A DNA stretch of 64,000 nt, from the NCBI RefSeq assembly GCF_003711225.1, contig NZ_CP031030.1, positions 4,030,001-4,094,000 on the forward strand. Direction: 5' to 3'. Both the position numbers and the translations under genes were made by a program. This DNA is from Runella sp. SP2. Lineage in GTDB: Bacteria > Bacteroidota > Bacteroidia > Cytophagales > Spirosomataceae. Shown piece by piece: positions 45,638-53,950 of the stretch (the stretch's first letter is position 1; each line of letters starts with the position of its first letter). The notes under the pieces were generated by a model. It did no database searches. It saw nothing but the letters and a program-made list of their open reading frames with translations, and had not been told where the DNA came from.

Positions 45638-45946
45638 GTGAAATATTTCTCCTTCATATTAGCCCTTTATGTTTTGTTGCTGACAGCAGTACCAAATTTG
45701 GTGGAGGACAAATGTTTTCAGGAGCAAACAACCGAACAATCACAAGACAATCAAAATGACAAAGATTGCAGCGATTGTTGTTCACCATTTATGAGTTGCA
45801 ATACCTGTTTAGGTTTCACTTTTCCAATAGCAAATTTTTCAATACACTCTATCCTCACTTATTCAGACAAAAAAGTTTCTATTTACAAGGAAAATACAAC
45901 GTCTGACTTTTTCTCTTCCATTTGGCAACCGCCCAAAATTAGTTAA
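45638..45946 (+). CDS. DUF6660-like small Cys-rich secreted protein
   Basis: A 102-aa protein with a GTG start. The signal peptide (KYFSFILALYVLLLTAVPNL) is followed by an acidic Cys-rich centre (DKDCSDCCSPFMSCNTCLGF) and a short tail ending SIWQPPKIS. It resembles the DUF6660 proteins that commonly precede TonB-dependent receptors for metals in Bacteroidota. A periplasmic metal-related role is inferred from the Cys cluster and the neighbours. Confidence 0.7.
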   Translation: MKYFSFILALYVLLLTAVPNLVEDKCFQEQTTEQSQDNQNDKDCSDCCSPFMSCNTCLGFTFPIANFSIHSILTYSDKKVSIYKENTTSDFFSSIWQPPKIS

Positions 45947-45953
45947 TGTTTCC

Positions 45954-45994
45954 GTGCCTTCGGCACAATAACAAATTGCGGTGCTACGCACCGC
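45954..45994. terminator. Paired hairpins before the TonB receptor gene
   Basis: GTGCC-TTC-GGCAC (45954-45966) and GCGGTG-CTACG-CACCGC (45978-45994) follow one another between the DUF6660 gene and the receptor, without a strong T-run. They may act as mRNA processing or attenuation elements. Confidence 0.45.
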
Positions 45995-46032
45995 CAATTC
46001 TTATTTTTCAAACATTAATAATCATTTAGGCA

Positions 46033-48204
46033 ATGAAGTTTAAAATCATTTTGCTACTAATGGTAGCATTCAACATAAATACCGTATTCGGACAGAATAC
46101 ATTTAAAGCGGTCATAAAAGACAGCGAAACAAAAGAACCGTTAATCGGTGCGACAGCTATTTTATCAGGAACGGCAACAGGAGCAACCGCAGACATTAAC
46201 GGAATGATAACCTTAACCAATATCCCAAACGGAAAGCAGATAATTGAATTTCGTTACATCGGTTATGAAACAAGAAAAGACACGTTTGATTTTCCGTTGA
46301 CAACATCAAACCTGATAGAGATTTTTCTCAAATCAAATGCAGACGAATTGGACGAAATTGTGATTTCATCTACCCGAAGTTCCAGAACCATAAAGGACAT
46401 TCCGACAAGAATTGAATTTATTGCAGGGGAAGAATTAGAAGAAAAAGGAAATATGAAAGCAGGCGATATTCGTATGCTTTTAAGTGAAAGCACAGGCATA
46501 CAAACGCAGCAAACTTCCGCAACGTCTGCCAATGCTTCTATTCGTATTCAGGGACTTGACGGACGATATACACAAATTCTTAAAGACGGATTTCCGCTAT
46601 ATGCAGGAGCAGCAAGCGGTTTAGGACTTTTGCAAACGCCACCGCTTGACTTAAAGCAAGTAGAAATTATTAAAGGTTCTTCATCTACACTTTACGGAGG
46701 CGGAGCAATAGCAGGATTGGTAAACCTTATTTCCAAAACACCGACAGATGAAAAAGAATTACGTTTTCATTTAAACGGAAGTTCGGGCAGAGGTTTTGAC
46801 ATTAACGGTTTTTACGGACAGCGATTTAACAAAATCGGGACAACTATTTTTGCTGCACATAACCGCAATTGGGCTTATACCCCATCGGGTGATTTTTCAG
46901 CTATTCCAAAATTTGACAGGTATGTTTTCAATCCTAAGTTATTTGTTTATTTCAGCGACAAAACAAAACTGAATGTTGGAATAAACACAGCTATTGAAAA
47001 CCGTATCGGTGGCGACATACATTTTATACAAGGAAAAGGCGACACTATCCACAGTTATTTTGAAGAAAACAAAACACAACGCTATTCCACGCAATTGTCT
47101 TTTGACCATAAATTTAATGACAAAAGTTTCTTCAATTTCAAGAACAGTGTGAGTTATTTTAACAGGATAATCAATATTCCAAATTACAGTTTTGACGGCA
47201 CACAAACAGCCACATTCAGCGAAGCAAGCTATACCAATATTCGGGAAAAAACAGAATGGGTTGCAGGTGTAAATCTTTGGTCGGATAACTTTCAGGAAAA
47301 GCAGACAGACACTTTTCCATTGAGAAATTATAACCAAATTACTTTTGGTTCATTTGCTCAAAATTCGTGGAAAGCAACCAAGTGGCTCAATCTTGAAACA
47401 GGTTTCAGAGCCGACTATGTTATTGATTATGGTATTGCTTTGCTGCCAAGAGTTTCAGCATTATTCAAAATAACCGACAAATTTTCTTCACGGCTTGGTG
47501 GTGGTTTTGGCTATAAAACACCAACCATATTTACAGAGGAAAGCGAACGCATACAATACCAAAATGTAATGCCCATTGATAAAAACATCAACAAATTGGA
47601 ACGCAGTTACGGAGGAAATGTTGATTTTAATTATCGCACCGTATTTGGCGAAAAAGTAACGTTCAGTATCAACCAACTTTTCTTTTACACCTATTTGAAT
47701 AACCCTTTGTTGCTTGAGTATCAAACAGGCGGATTATACCAATTTATCAATTCGGCAGGACACATTGATACAAGAGGAACGGAAACCAATATCAAAATCG
47801 GCTATGAAGATTTTAAATTGTTTTTGGGTTATACATTCACCGATACCCGCTTGCATCAAAACGGAATTTTGACAAATACACCGCTTACGCCAAAGCACAG
47901 GATAAATTCAGTTTTAATGTATGAAGTAGAGGACAAATGGAAAGTAGGTTTGGAAGCGTATTATTTCAGTCCTCAAAAATTGAGTGACGGTGCAACAGGA
48001 AAACAATATGTGCTTTGTGGTTTTATGGTTGAAAAGCTATGGGAGAAATTTTCGGTTTACATCAACTTTGAAAATTTCCTTGACGCAAGGCAAACCCGAT
48101 TTGACACTATTTATACAGGCACACTAACTAATCCTGTTTTCAGGGACATTTACGCACCGCTTGACGGATTTTTAATTAATGGTGGTATCAAACTAAAATT
48201 GTAG
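46033..48204 (+). CDS. TonB-dependent outer-membrane receptor (metal/siderophore-type)
   Basis: A 723-aa receptor. The signal peptide ends at VFGQ. A CarboxypepD_reg-like domain follows (residues about 22-100, PLIGATAILSGTATGATADINGMI). The plug domain (about 105-225) has DELDEIVISSTRSSRTIKDIPTRIEFI and IKGSSSTLYGGGAIAGLVNLISK. The barrel ends in LINGGIKLKL. The size fits siderophore or cation receptors rather than SusC (about 1000 aa). It lies 5 bp before a cation transporter gene, so uptake of a metal or metal chelate is likely. Confidence 0.92.
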   Translation: MKFKIILLLMVAFNINTVFGQNTFKAVIKDSETKEPLIGATAILSGTATGATADINGMITLTNIPNGKQIIEFRYIGYETRKDTFDFPLTTSNLIEIFLKSNADELDEIVISSTRSSRTIKDIPTRIEFIAGEELEEKGNMKAGDIRMLLSESTGIQTQQTSATSANASIRIQGLDGRYTQILKDGFPLYAGAASGLGLLQTPPLDLKQVEIIKGSSSTLYGGGAIAGLVNLISKTPTDEKELRFHLNGSSGRGFDINGFYGQRFNKIGTTIFAAHNRNWAYTPSGDFSAIPKFDRYVFNPKLFVYFSDKTKLNVGINTAIENRIGGDIHFIQGKGDTIHSYFEENKTQRYSTQLSFDHKFNDKSFFNFKNSVSYFNRIINIPNYSFDGTQTATFSEASYTNIREKTEWVAGVNLWSDNFQEKQTDTFPLRNYNQITFGSFAQNSWKATKWLNLETGFRADYVIDYGIALLPRVSALFKITDKFSSRLGGGFGYKTPTIFTEESERIQYQNVMPIDKNINKLERSYGGNVDFNYRTVFGEKVTFSINQLFFYTYLNNPLLLEYQTGGLYQFINSAGHIDTRGTETNIKIGYEDFKLFLGYTFTDTRLHQNGILTNTPLTPKHRINSVLMYEVEDKWKVGLEAYYFSPQKLSDGATGKQYVLCGFMVEKLWEKFSVYINFENFLDARQTRFDTIYTGTLTNPVFRDIYAPLDGFLINGGIKLKL

Positions 48205-48209
48205 CAATT

Positions 48210-49004
48210 ATGCAAAAGACAATATTTAACATTACAAAAATGGATTGCCCAAGCGAGGAGCAATTAATACGGATGAAACTGCAAAAGTTTGATGAAATAA
48301 AATCATTGGAGTTTGACATTCCAAACCGAAAATTAGCAGTTCATCATAACGGAAAACCAGAGCCGATAAACTTAGCATTAAATACGCTGAACCTTGATAC
48401 TTCTTTGGTTTCAACCGAAGAAAGCAAGGTGGAAATTGAAACCGACACAAGCAATAAACAACGGAAATTGTTGTGGACGGTTCTTATTATCAATTTTCTG
48501 TTTTTCGGATTGGAAATGCTGTTTGGAATTTTTTCCAACTCAATGGGATTAGTGGCAGACAGTTTGGATATGCTCGCAGACAGTATTGTTTACGGATTGG
48601 CATTATTTGCGGTAGGTGGAACAATAACGAGAAAAAATAACATCGCAAAATTTGCAGGATATTTTCAAATACTTCTTGCTGTAATTGGTTTTGTAGAAGT
48701 AGTCAGACGATTTATAGGAATTGAGAAAATGCCTGATTTTCAAACAATGATTATCGTTTCTGTTTTGGCTCTTATCGCTAATGTGATTTGTCTTTACTTA
48801 TTACAAAAAGGTAAGAGCAAAGAGGCTCATATGCAAGCAAGTATGATTTTCACTTCCAATGACGTAATTATTAATTCGGGAGTAATCACAGCCGGACTTT
48901 TGGTTAATTGGCTTAATTCAGGTTATCCCGACTTGATTATTGGAGCAATCGTTTTTATAATTGTTGCAAGAGGAGCATACAGAATATTACAATTAGCGAA
49001 GTAA
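48210..49004 (+). CDS. Cation diffusion facilitator-type transporter with N-terminal HMA-like domain
   Basis: A 264-aa inner-membrane protein. Residues 1-75 resemble a ferredoxin-like heavy-metal domain (FNITKMDCPSEEQLIRMKL), but only one Cys of the usual CxxC remains. The rest has CDF helices: LFFGLEMLFGIFSNSMGLVADSLDMLADSIVYGLAL, where the Ser/Asp-rich helix carries the metal-site Asp residues (HxxxD replaced by DxxxD), and HMQASMIFTSNDVIINSGVI. There is no long cytosolic C-terminal domain. It forms an operon with the TonB receptor and probably exports or imports Zn/Co/Cd-type ions. Confidence 0.87.
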   Translation: MQKTIFNITKMDCPSEEQLIRMKLQKFDEIKSLEFDIPNRKLAVHHNGKPEPINLALNTLNLDTSLVSTEESKVEIETDTSNKQRKLLWTVLIINFLFFGLEMLFGIFSNSMGLVADSLDMLADSIVYGLALFAVGGTITRKNNIAKFAGYFQILLAVIGFVEVVRRFIGIEKMPDFQTMIIVSVLALIANVICLYLLQKGKSKEAHMQASMIFTSNDVIINSGVITAGLLVNWLNSGYPDLIIGAIVFIIVARGAYRILQLAK

Positions 49005-49019
49005 AAAGCCAACGCACAC

Positions 49020-49085
49020 AAGCACACACATTTTGCAGCCGCTACAAGCCGACACGCAAACCAAAGCTGCAAAAAGAGTGTGCTT
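49020..49085 (+). terminator. Long hairpin after the cation transporter gene
   Basis: Arms 49020-49039 and 49066-49085 pair over 20 bases with three mismatches (AAGCACAC...TTTTGCAGC). TTTCCCT follows. Probably the 3' end of the cassette 2 operon. Confidence 0.6.
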
Positions 49086-49214
49086 GTTTCCCTAAAAAAA
49101 ATTGAATAAAAAAATTTTCCTGCCCTTCTGAAAAAGAAAAAATACCCGAACGCACAACCCGACACTTGGACGACATACAGACAATGGTTTACTAAGACGG
49201 TGGACAGAACGCCA

Positions 49215-49350
49215 GCTGCTAACAGCGGTTTGGCGTAATGGGGGCGGACGTTCTTCGTATGACAGTTTTTCGTAAATTTGAACTTTCGGCTTCGTATGAA
49301 GTTTTGTGCTGAAAAGCCCCCACTACGCCAAGCCGCATAACGTTGGTGGC
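49215..49350. repeat. attC-like site B
   Basis: 136-bp imperfect palindrome. Left GCTGCTAACAGCGGTTTGGC, then GTAATGGGGGCGG; right AAAGCCCCCACTACGCCAAG, then CCGCATAACGTTGGTGGC. The left end GCTGCTAAC is the exact reverse complement of the cassette 2 start GTTAGCAGC. The right end starts cassette 3 (GTTGGTGGC). Confidence 0.82.
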
Positions 49351-49423
49351 TACCGCAGGACGAAATCTTAGTAAATTAGTGTAGCATCCTTAACCTTTTT
49401 TTCATTTTTAAACTTTAAACAAA

Positions 49424-49902
49424 ATGGCAGAACACAAAAAAATGCAAGACCGTCAACTCATGACAAGCACACTAACCGTCAGGCAAAACCTGCAAAAAGA
49501 AATGAAACGCCCAGTGTAAAAGCAGCTCGTGAAAAATCTGAGGCAAAAATTGCTGCAAAGAAGGAAAAACGAAGTAAAGGATTATGCTTTATTACCACTG
49601 CGGTTTGTCAGACTCTGGGCAAACCTGACAATTGTATCGAATTAGAAACCATTAGAAGTTTTCGAGATAATTGGTTGGCAAAAACACCCAATGGACAGTA
49701 AATTATTGATGAGTATTATGAGATAGCACCTCACATAGTATCTTCAATAAATAAACTACCTGATAGTCGACATATTTTCCAAGAGATTTGGGAAAATCAT
49801 TTGCAGTTGTTCTTTCAGCAAATAAGCGATTCTAAAATGGAGACAGCAAAAGAAACATACTTATCTATGGTAGCTTCCTTATCGAATAGATATGAATCTT
49901 AG
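49424..49902 (+). pseudogene. CFI-box-CTERM protein, broken by frameshift and stop
   Basis: The ATG at 49424 leads into A7, after which the coding frame shifts. In the shifted frame a basic linker (EKSEAKIAAKKEKRSKG) precedes GLCFITTAVCQ, the CFI-box of the CFI-box-CTERM family, then ELETIRSFRDNWLAKTPNG. An in-frame TAA at 49699-49701 interrupts it, and the family-like sequence continues (IIDEYYEIAPHIVSSIN) to a stop at 49900. Two lesions make it a pseudogene. It is the first gene of cassette 3. Confidence 0.65.
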
Positions 49903-49926
49903 TTGATTTTCAGTAGCTTTGCTTTC

Positions 49927-50024
49927 ATGGAAGCAAAAAAGAAAAAACGCCAAGCGAACCAATACGACAAGATTTTTAAAGAGAATATCGAAGCCGTAAT
50001 TTCGAGTATCATGCAAAATGTACC
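49927..50024 (+). pseudogene. 5' fragment of an Rpn-family nuclease gene, split by IS110
   Basis: 32 codons (MEAKKKKRQANQYDKIFKEN...IMQNV) fit the start of Bacteroidota Rpn/PD-(D/E)XK 'recombination-promoting nuclease' proteins. Joining position 50024 to 51289 keeps the frame, with CC present at both ends, and rebuilds an ORF of 276 aa. The gene was therefore interrupted by the insertion sequence. Confidence 0.7.
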
Positions 50025-50041
50025 GCACGGATTTCCATGGT

Positions 50042-51058
50042 TTATGTAAGCGTGGATGTATAATTTTTATCATATTTCTGTTGGCGGTGAACCACAGCGC
50101 AAACACGATGAATTAATTTATTACGAACGGCATTCAAAACCAGCATTTTATTCTTGCCTTCAGCAACTTTACGCAAATAATAGTCCTGAATTTCGCCTTT
50201 GACTCGAATGGCAGACATTGACCCTAAATGAAAAAGGCTTTTCAAACGCTTTCTTGCCTGATGGTTAACTCTGGTTTTGCCCCTAATACTACTGCCAGAT
50301 TGGTATTCAAAAGGAGCGACCCCTGCATGACAGGCTAATTTTTTAGGATCAGTAATGGTCGTAAATTCGTTAGTGGCAATAATTACCTCTGAGGCAGTAC
50401 TTGGACCCACACCGGGAACAGAAGTGATCAATTCAAAAAGTTCTTTTAAATGGGAATCTTTATCGATAAGGTCTTTGATTTGTTTTTCAATCTTCTCAAT
50501 GTCAAGATTGATGGCTTTCAATGATGCCTGACAGGTTTTGGTAAGTTGTTTTTGTAAAGCAGGAGTTACAAATCCCTGTTGCTCCTGCAAAGGTTGTTGC
50601 AATTGCTGACGCGCTGTCAAAAGTCTGTGGCGAACCGCACTCAGCGCTGCTAATCGTTGAATAACCTGACGGGGAGGTTGCCATAGACGCGTTTTATCTT
50701 TAAATCGGAAGGCGTATTCAGCAATACGAACGGCATCAATGGCATCCGTTTTGCCGCGTTGTAAGCCTCCCGCTCGTTTAATCTGTAAGCTGTTTTCTAA
50801 CCAGATGGGATAATGCAGATGGTATAAACAATCCAGTAAATGAGTATTGTAAATACCGGTATGCTCCATGCAACATACAGACATGGAGCGCTCAAAGCCT
50901 GGTAAAGATTCAATGATTTTAAGTGTAGCTTTAATCGCCGCTTCTGAATTAGCAGATTGAGTCTGATAAATAATACCCTTTTGGATTGAATAAACAGCCC
51001 AATCTAAAGTTGCCTTTGAAATGTCAATGCCAATAAAATGTAGAGTCTCCATGAGCAT
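50042..51058 (-). CDS. IS110-family DEDD transposase
   Basis: A 338-aa transposase. The N-terminal RuvC-like DEDD domain starts with HFIGIDISKATLDWAVY (first Asp) and includes CCMEHTGIYN and KTDAIDAVRIAEYA. A coiled linker leads to the C-terminal Transposase_20 domain (ITSVPGVGPSTASEVIIA, ACHAGVAPFEYQSGSS) containing the catalytic Ser region. It recombines DNA guided by an element-encoded bridge RNA by family precedent. It appears intact; the start is at 51058 or 51052. Confidence 0.95.
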   Translation of the reverse strand: MLMETLHFIGIDISKATLDWAVYSIQKGIIYQTQSANSEAAIKATLKIIESLPGFERSMSVCCMEHTGIYNTHLLDCLYHLHYPIWLENSLQIKRAGGLQRGKTDAIDAVRIAEYAFRFKDKTRLWQPPRQVIQRLAALSAVRHRLLTARQQLQQPLQEQQGFVTPALQKQLTKTCQASLKAINLDIEKIEKQIKDLIDKDSHLKELFELITSVPGVGPSTASEVIIATNEFTTITDPKKLACHAGVAPFEYQSGSSIRGKTRVNHQARKRLKSLFHLGSMSAIRVKGEIQDYYLRKVAEGKNKMLVLNAVRNKLIHRVCAVVHRQQKYDKNYTSTLT

Positions 51059-51099
51059 TAATCTATTAAGAGTTATACTAAAAACTTACCCTATTTCTC

Positions 51100-51225
51100 A
51101 AACCCTTACTAATGGGCCATAATGCCCTAATTTCCATTTGAGTTTTAGTAAGCCATTTAGAGTGGGACCTGAATCCGAGCATAGAGTGAAAAATCTCTGC
51201 GACCCCTTAGGAAAACCCACTCTGG
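51100..51225 (-). ncRNA. Candidate bridge RNA in the IS110 left end
   Basis: The non-coding flank upstream of the transposase contains two stem/internal-loop/stem hairpins. One has CTCAAA/TTTGAG outside and GGGC/GCCC inside (about 51107-51142). The other has AGAGTGGG/CCCACTCT outside and AGAG/CTCT inside (51159-51223). Two loops of this form are the architecture of IS110 bridge RNAs (target- and donor-binding loops). The 7-mer ATTTCCA occurs in the first loop (51130-51136) and near the other element end (50031-50037). Limits are approximate. Confidence 0.55.
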
Positions 51226-51286
51226 TATTGTTTGATAAAAATACTCAATCTTGAAATTTTACCATAGCACAAATCTAAAGGGCGGC

Positions 51287-52021
51287 CCCGTTGATATTAC
51301 GGCTGTTTCTATGGAAGAACTGCCTGATGATATTCAACATACCAAAGAACGCAAACCCGATGTACTCAAAAAAGTAACTGATATAAAAGGCGACACTTTT
51401 GTACTTCAAATTGAGTTTCAAGTCAGAGATGAGCCAAAAATGGTTTATCGAATGGCAGAATACTTTATCATGCTTGAAAGAAAATATGAGTTACCTGTGA
51501 AGCAATTTGTCATTTTTCTTGGGGCGGACAATCCAAAAATGCCAACCGAACTTGACAGAGAACGGCTAAAATTCAGTTATCCGCTTGTTTCGCTTTCGAC
51601 ACTTGACTATCATATCTTCCTTAACTCAGACAAACCCGAAGAAATTATCTTGGGCACTTTGGCAAACTTTGCAGGAGAAAATCCCGAAAATGCCCTAAAA
51701 CAGATACTTGTTCGTGTCAAGGAAACCACCAAAGGAGATTTTTCGTTAAATAGGTACTTTAATCAGTTGCGTGTGTTGGCTCAACTTCGTAACTTAGAAC
51801 TAAATTTAAAAAACGCTATGGACAGCATCGCAGAATACATCAAAGAAGAAAGAGACGTTCTATTTTTGAGAGGTCTTGATAAGGGAGAAGCAAAAGCAGA
51901 AGAAAGGATTGTAAGAAATTTACTTTCTAAAATGTCTTTGACTTTTGAGCAAATTGCGGACATTGCAGGTACTACGGTGGACTTTGTTAAGTCGGTACAC
52001 AGACAATTGACTGATAAATAG
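51287..52021 (+). pseudogene. 3' part of the IS110-interrupted Rpn-family nuclease gene
   Basis: About 244 codons continue the Rpn gene: DITAVSMEELPDDIQHTKERKPDVLKKVTD, the PD-(D/E)XK core FVLQIEFQ, MVYRMAEYFIMLERKYELPVKQFVIFLG and a C-terminal helical region with repeated Lys/Glu (DKGEAKAEERIV). A TTG at 51251 could still start a shortened protein that includes 12 codons of IS sequence. The N-terminal helix encoded at 49927-50024 is lost. Last gene of cassette 3. Confidence 0.75.
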
Positions 52022-52088
52022 ATACTTGTGGACTTTTTGCTCATGGAAACTTGGCTGGCGAAAAAACGGGGTCGCACGTGCGACGGCA

Positions 52089-52223
52089 GCCACCAACATT
52101 GTATTGAATAAATGGGGGCTGACGGAATAAATTGAGCATTCCTACTTCTATTTTACTTCTGTGCTTTATTCGAGCAGTCGTTTTCAAATTCCCCCACTTC
52201 TTCAATACCCGTCCGTTGGTGGC
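52089..52223. repeat. attC-like site C
   Basis: 135-bp imperfect palindrome. Left GCCACCAACATTGTATTGAA then TAAATGGGGGCTGACGG; right AAATTCCCCCACTTCTTCAA, then TACCCGTCCGTTGGTGGC. The left end is the exact reverse complement of the cassette 3 start (GTTGGTGGC at 49342). The right end starts cassette 4 with the same sequence. Confidence 0.82.
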
Positions 52224-52275
52224 TATTTTACAAACGCTACCGTTCGACAAAAAACTTAAAGACAAAGACGACGTA

Positions 52276-52878
52276 ATGGACGACATTATTTTAAGATATT
52301 CTGGCCCTGCGACAGTTCGACGCTCATATATGAATGAATTTCTGGTGCATTGTCCCAAGTGTGGACATTTGGCGACAGTGACGACTTCTCAGTCATACGA
52401 CACGAGTAAGGATAAGTTGATTTGCCAAACTTGCAATCATGTAGAAAAGAGAAATGACCATACTAGATATAAAGCAGTGGTCAAACGAAATTGTGACAAT
52501 TGTGGACAATCAATAGATGTAACCATTCCAAATAATAAAGAGAAAGTTGAAGAACTGACGCTTCCTTGTGCTAATTGCGGACAAGTTAGGACTTACAAAC
52601 CAAGAAACGATGCTTATAGACTAATTTACAATAGCATTGGTGCTTGTGACCCAATTTTTCATTTACCACTTTGGTTTCAAATTGACATTAAAGGCGATAC
52701 ATTTTGGGCTTACAATAGGCTACATTTAGTTGAAATTAGAAGTTATGTTACAGCAAAGTTGAGAGAACGACAGACTACAACCCACACGACAATGGTTGAA
52801 TGCCTTCCAAATTTCATTAAAGCAGCAAAGAACAGGATGATAATAATCAAGGCAATTGACAAGTTATTGAAAAAATAA
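52276..52878 (+). CDS. Zinc-ribbon protein of unknown function (cassette 4)
   Basis: A 200-aa cytosolic protein with four CxxC knuckles (CPKCGH, CQTCNH, CDNCGQ, CANCGQ) that should form two zinc ribbons. A conserved-looking C-terminal region follows (NSIGACDPIFHLPLWFQ, FWAYNRLHLVEIRSYV, NRMIIIKAIDKLLKK). Start chosen at MDDIILRYSG; an upstream extension would run through the attC-like site. It is the only gene of a 0.68-kb cassette bounded by GTTGGTGGC (52215) and GCCACCAAC (52884). Confidence 0.8.
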   Translation: MDDIILRYSGPATVRRSYMNEFLVHCPKCGHLATVTTSQSYDTSKDKLICQTCNHVEKRNDHTRYKAVVKRNCDNCGQSIDVTIPNNKEKVEELTLPCANCGQVRTYKPRNDAYRLIYNSIGACDPIFHLPLWFQIDIKGDTFWAYNRLHLVEIRSYVTAKLRERQTTTHTTMVECLPNFIKAAKNRMIIIKAIDKLLKK

Positions 52879-52883
52879 AAACA

Positions 52884-53016
52884 GCCACCAACATGGGTTT
52901 GTGGCAAGTGGGGCAGACGGAAGTAATTTAACATTAGAACAAAATCGAATAGTGTGCTAAGGCTCAATTTGGGTGCTAAAATTCCCCACTTGCCACAAGC
53001 TCTATCCGTTATGCGG
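52884..53016. repeat. attC-like site D
   Basis: 133-bp imperfect palindrome with a perfect 15-bp inner match (TTGTGGCAAGTGGGG / CCCCACTTGCCACAA). The left end GCCACCAAC is the reverse complement of the cassette 4 start. The right end CCGTTATGCGG starts cassette 5. Confidence 0.83.
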
Positions 53017-53043
53017 CAGCTTAAAAGACGACACTGATAGAAA

Positions 53044-53760
53044 ATGACAGTAACTGAAAGACATAAAATTGACCTTACAGAAAATGGTTTCACGACTATT
53101 GACGATATCTATTCTGACAAGGAAATAGAACAAATTTTGTTGACTATTGACCAAGCCGACAATGACAAAGAAACATTTAGAAAGTCGGATGACATTTTCG
53201 CAATTAGACAGTTTTTAAAAGAAATTTCAGAGACAACAAACTTGGTGTTTAATGACAAATTAAAAAATGTAGTAGGGCAACTTTTCGGGGACAATTATTT
53301 CGTGGTTAAGAGTATTTATTTTGACAAACCTGAAACTTCAAATTGGTATGTTTCTTACCATCAAGACTTGACCATTTCAGTTGACAAAAAAGTAGAACTT
53401 GAAAACTTTGGACCTTGGACAACAAAGCAAAATCAATTTGCCGTCCAACCACCAATTGACATTTTAGAAAATATTTACACAATCAGAATTCACCTTGACG
53501 ACACAGACGAAAATAACGGTGCATTAAGAGTAATTCCAAAATCACATTCAAAGAAAATTTATAGACCTGAAACAATTGACTGGACGACAGAAACTGAAAC
53601 GTCTTGTAAAGTGAGTAAAGGCGGAATTATGATAACGAAACCTTTAATCTTACACAGTTCAAGCAGGACAACGAATAATAAAAAAAGACGAGTAATACAT
53701 ATTGAATTTTCAAACCAAGAATTACCGACAGAATTAAAATGGGCAGAACGACTGAATTGA
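53044..53760 (+). CDS. Phytanoyl-CoA dioxygenase (PhyH) family protein (cassette 5)
   Basis: A 238-aa Fe(II)/2-oxoglutarate oxygenase-like protein. The double-stranded beta-helix fold has the metal-binding HxD in SYHQDLTISVDKK, IYTIRIHLDDTDENNGALRVIPKSH (His of the facial triad) and an RRVIHIEF strand whose Arg would bind 2-oxoglutarate. The substrate is unknown; the name comes from the superfamily. It is a single-gene cassette between GTTATGCG (53008) and CGCATAAC (53778). AT-rich. Confidence 0.85.
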   Translation: MTVTERHKIDLTENGFTTIDDIYSDKEIEQILLTIDQADNDKETFRKSDDIFAIRQFLKEISETTNLVFNDKLKNVVGQLFGDNYFVVKSIYFDKPETSNWYVSYHQDLTISVDKKVELENFGPWTTKQNQFAVQPPIDILENIYTIRIHLDDTDENNGALRVIPKSHSKKIYRPETIDWTTETETSCKVSKGGIMITKPLILHSSSRTTNNKKRRVIHIEFSNQELPTELKWAERLN

Positions 53761-53777
53761 GAGAAGAAAGCCGACCT

Positions 53778-53913
53778 CGCATAACATCGGTTTGGCAGTA
53801 TGGCGGCTGAAGTGCTACTATGAAACATTTGTGCAAGGTTCAACAGCAGTAATTCTATTGAACTTTTGTGCTTCAAAATCCGCCACTTCGCCAAGCGCCA
53901 AAACGTTAGTGAC
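53778..53913. repeat. attC-like site E
   Basis: 136-bp imperfect palindrome. Left CGCATAACATCGGTTTGGCA then GTATGGCGGCTGAAGTGC; right TTGTGCTTCAAAATCCGCCA then CTTCGCCAAGCGCC and CGTTAGTGAC. The left end complements the cassette 5 start over 8 bases. The right end starts cassette 6 (GTTAGTGAC). Confidence 0.82.
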
Positions 53914-53950
53914 AAGTCAAAATGGCAACCTCTTAACAAACTAAAATCAA

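Larger units (their letters stand above)
50025..51286 (-). mobile_element. IS110-family insertion sequence, about 1.26 kb
   Basis: The element comprises the transposase (minus strand), a very short 3' flank and a long (about 230 nt) non-coding 5' flank, the layout of IS110-group elements. Ends were placed by restoring the Rpn reading frame; CC occurs at both junctions (50023-50024 and 51287-51288) as a candidate core dinucleotide. No terminal inverted repeats are expected for this family. Exact ends are inferred to within about 20 bp. Confidence 0.7.

Noticed and set aside
43755..52021. Integrative conjugative element
   Set aside because: SSB, TonB receptor and CDF genes often occur on ICEs, but no tra, mob or relaxase genes are seen, and the cassette boundaries explain the gene groups better.
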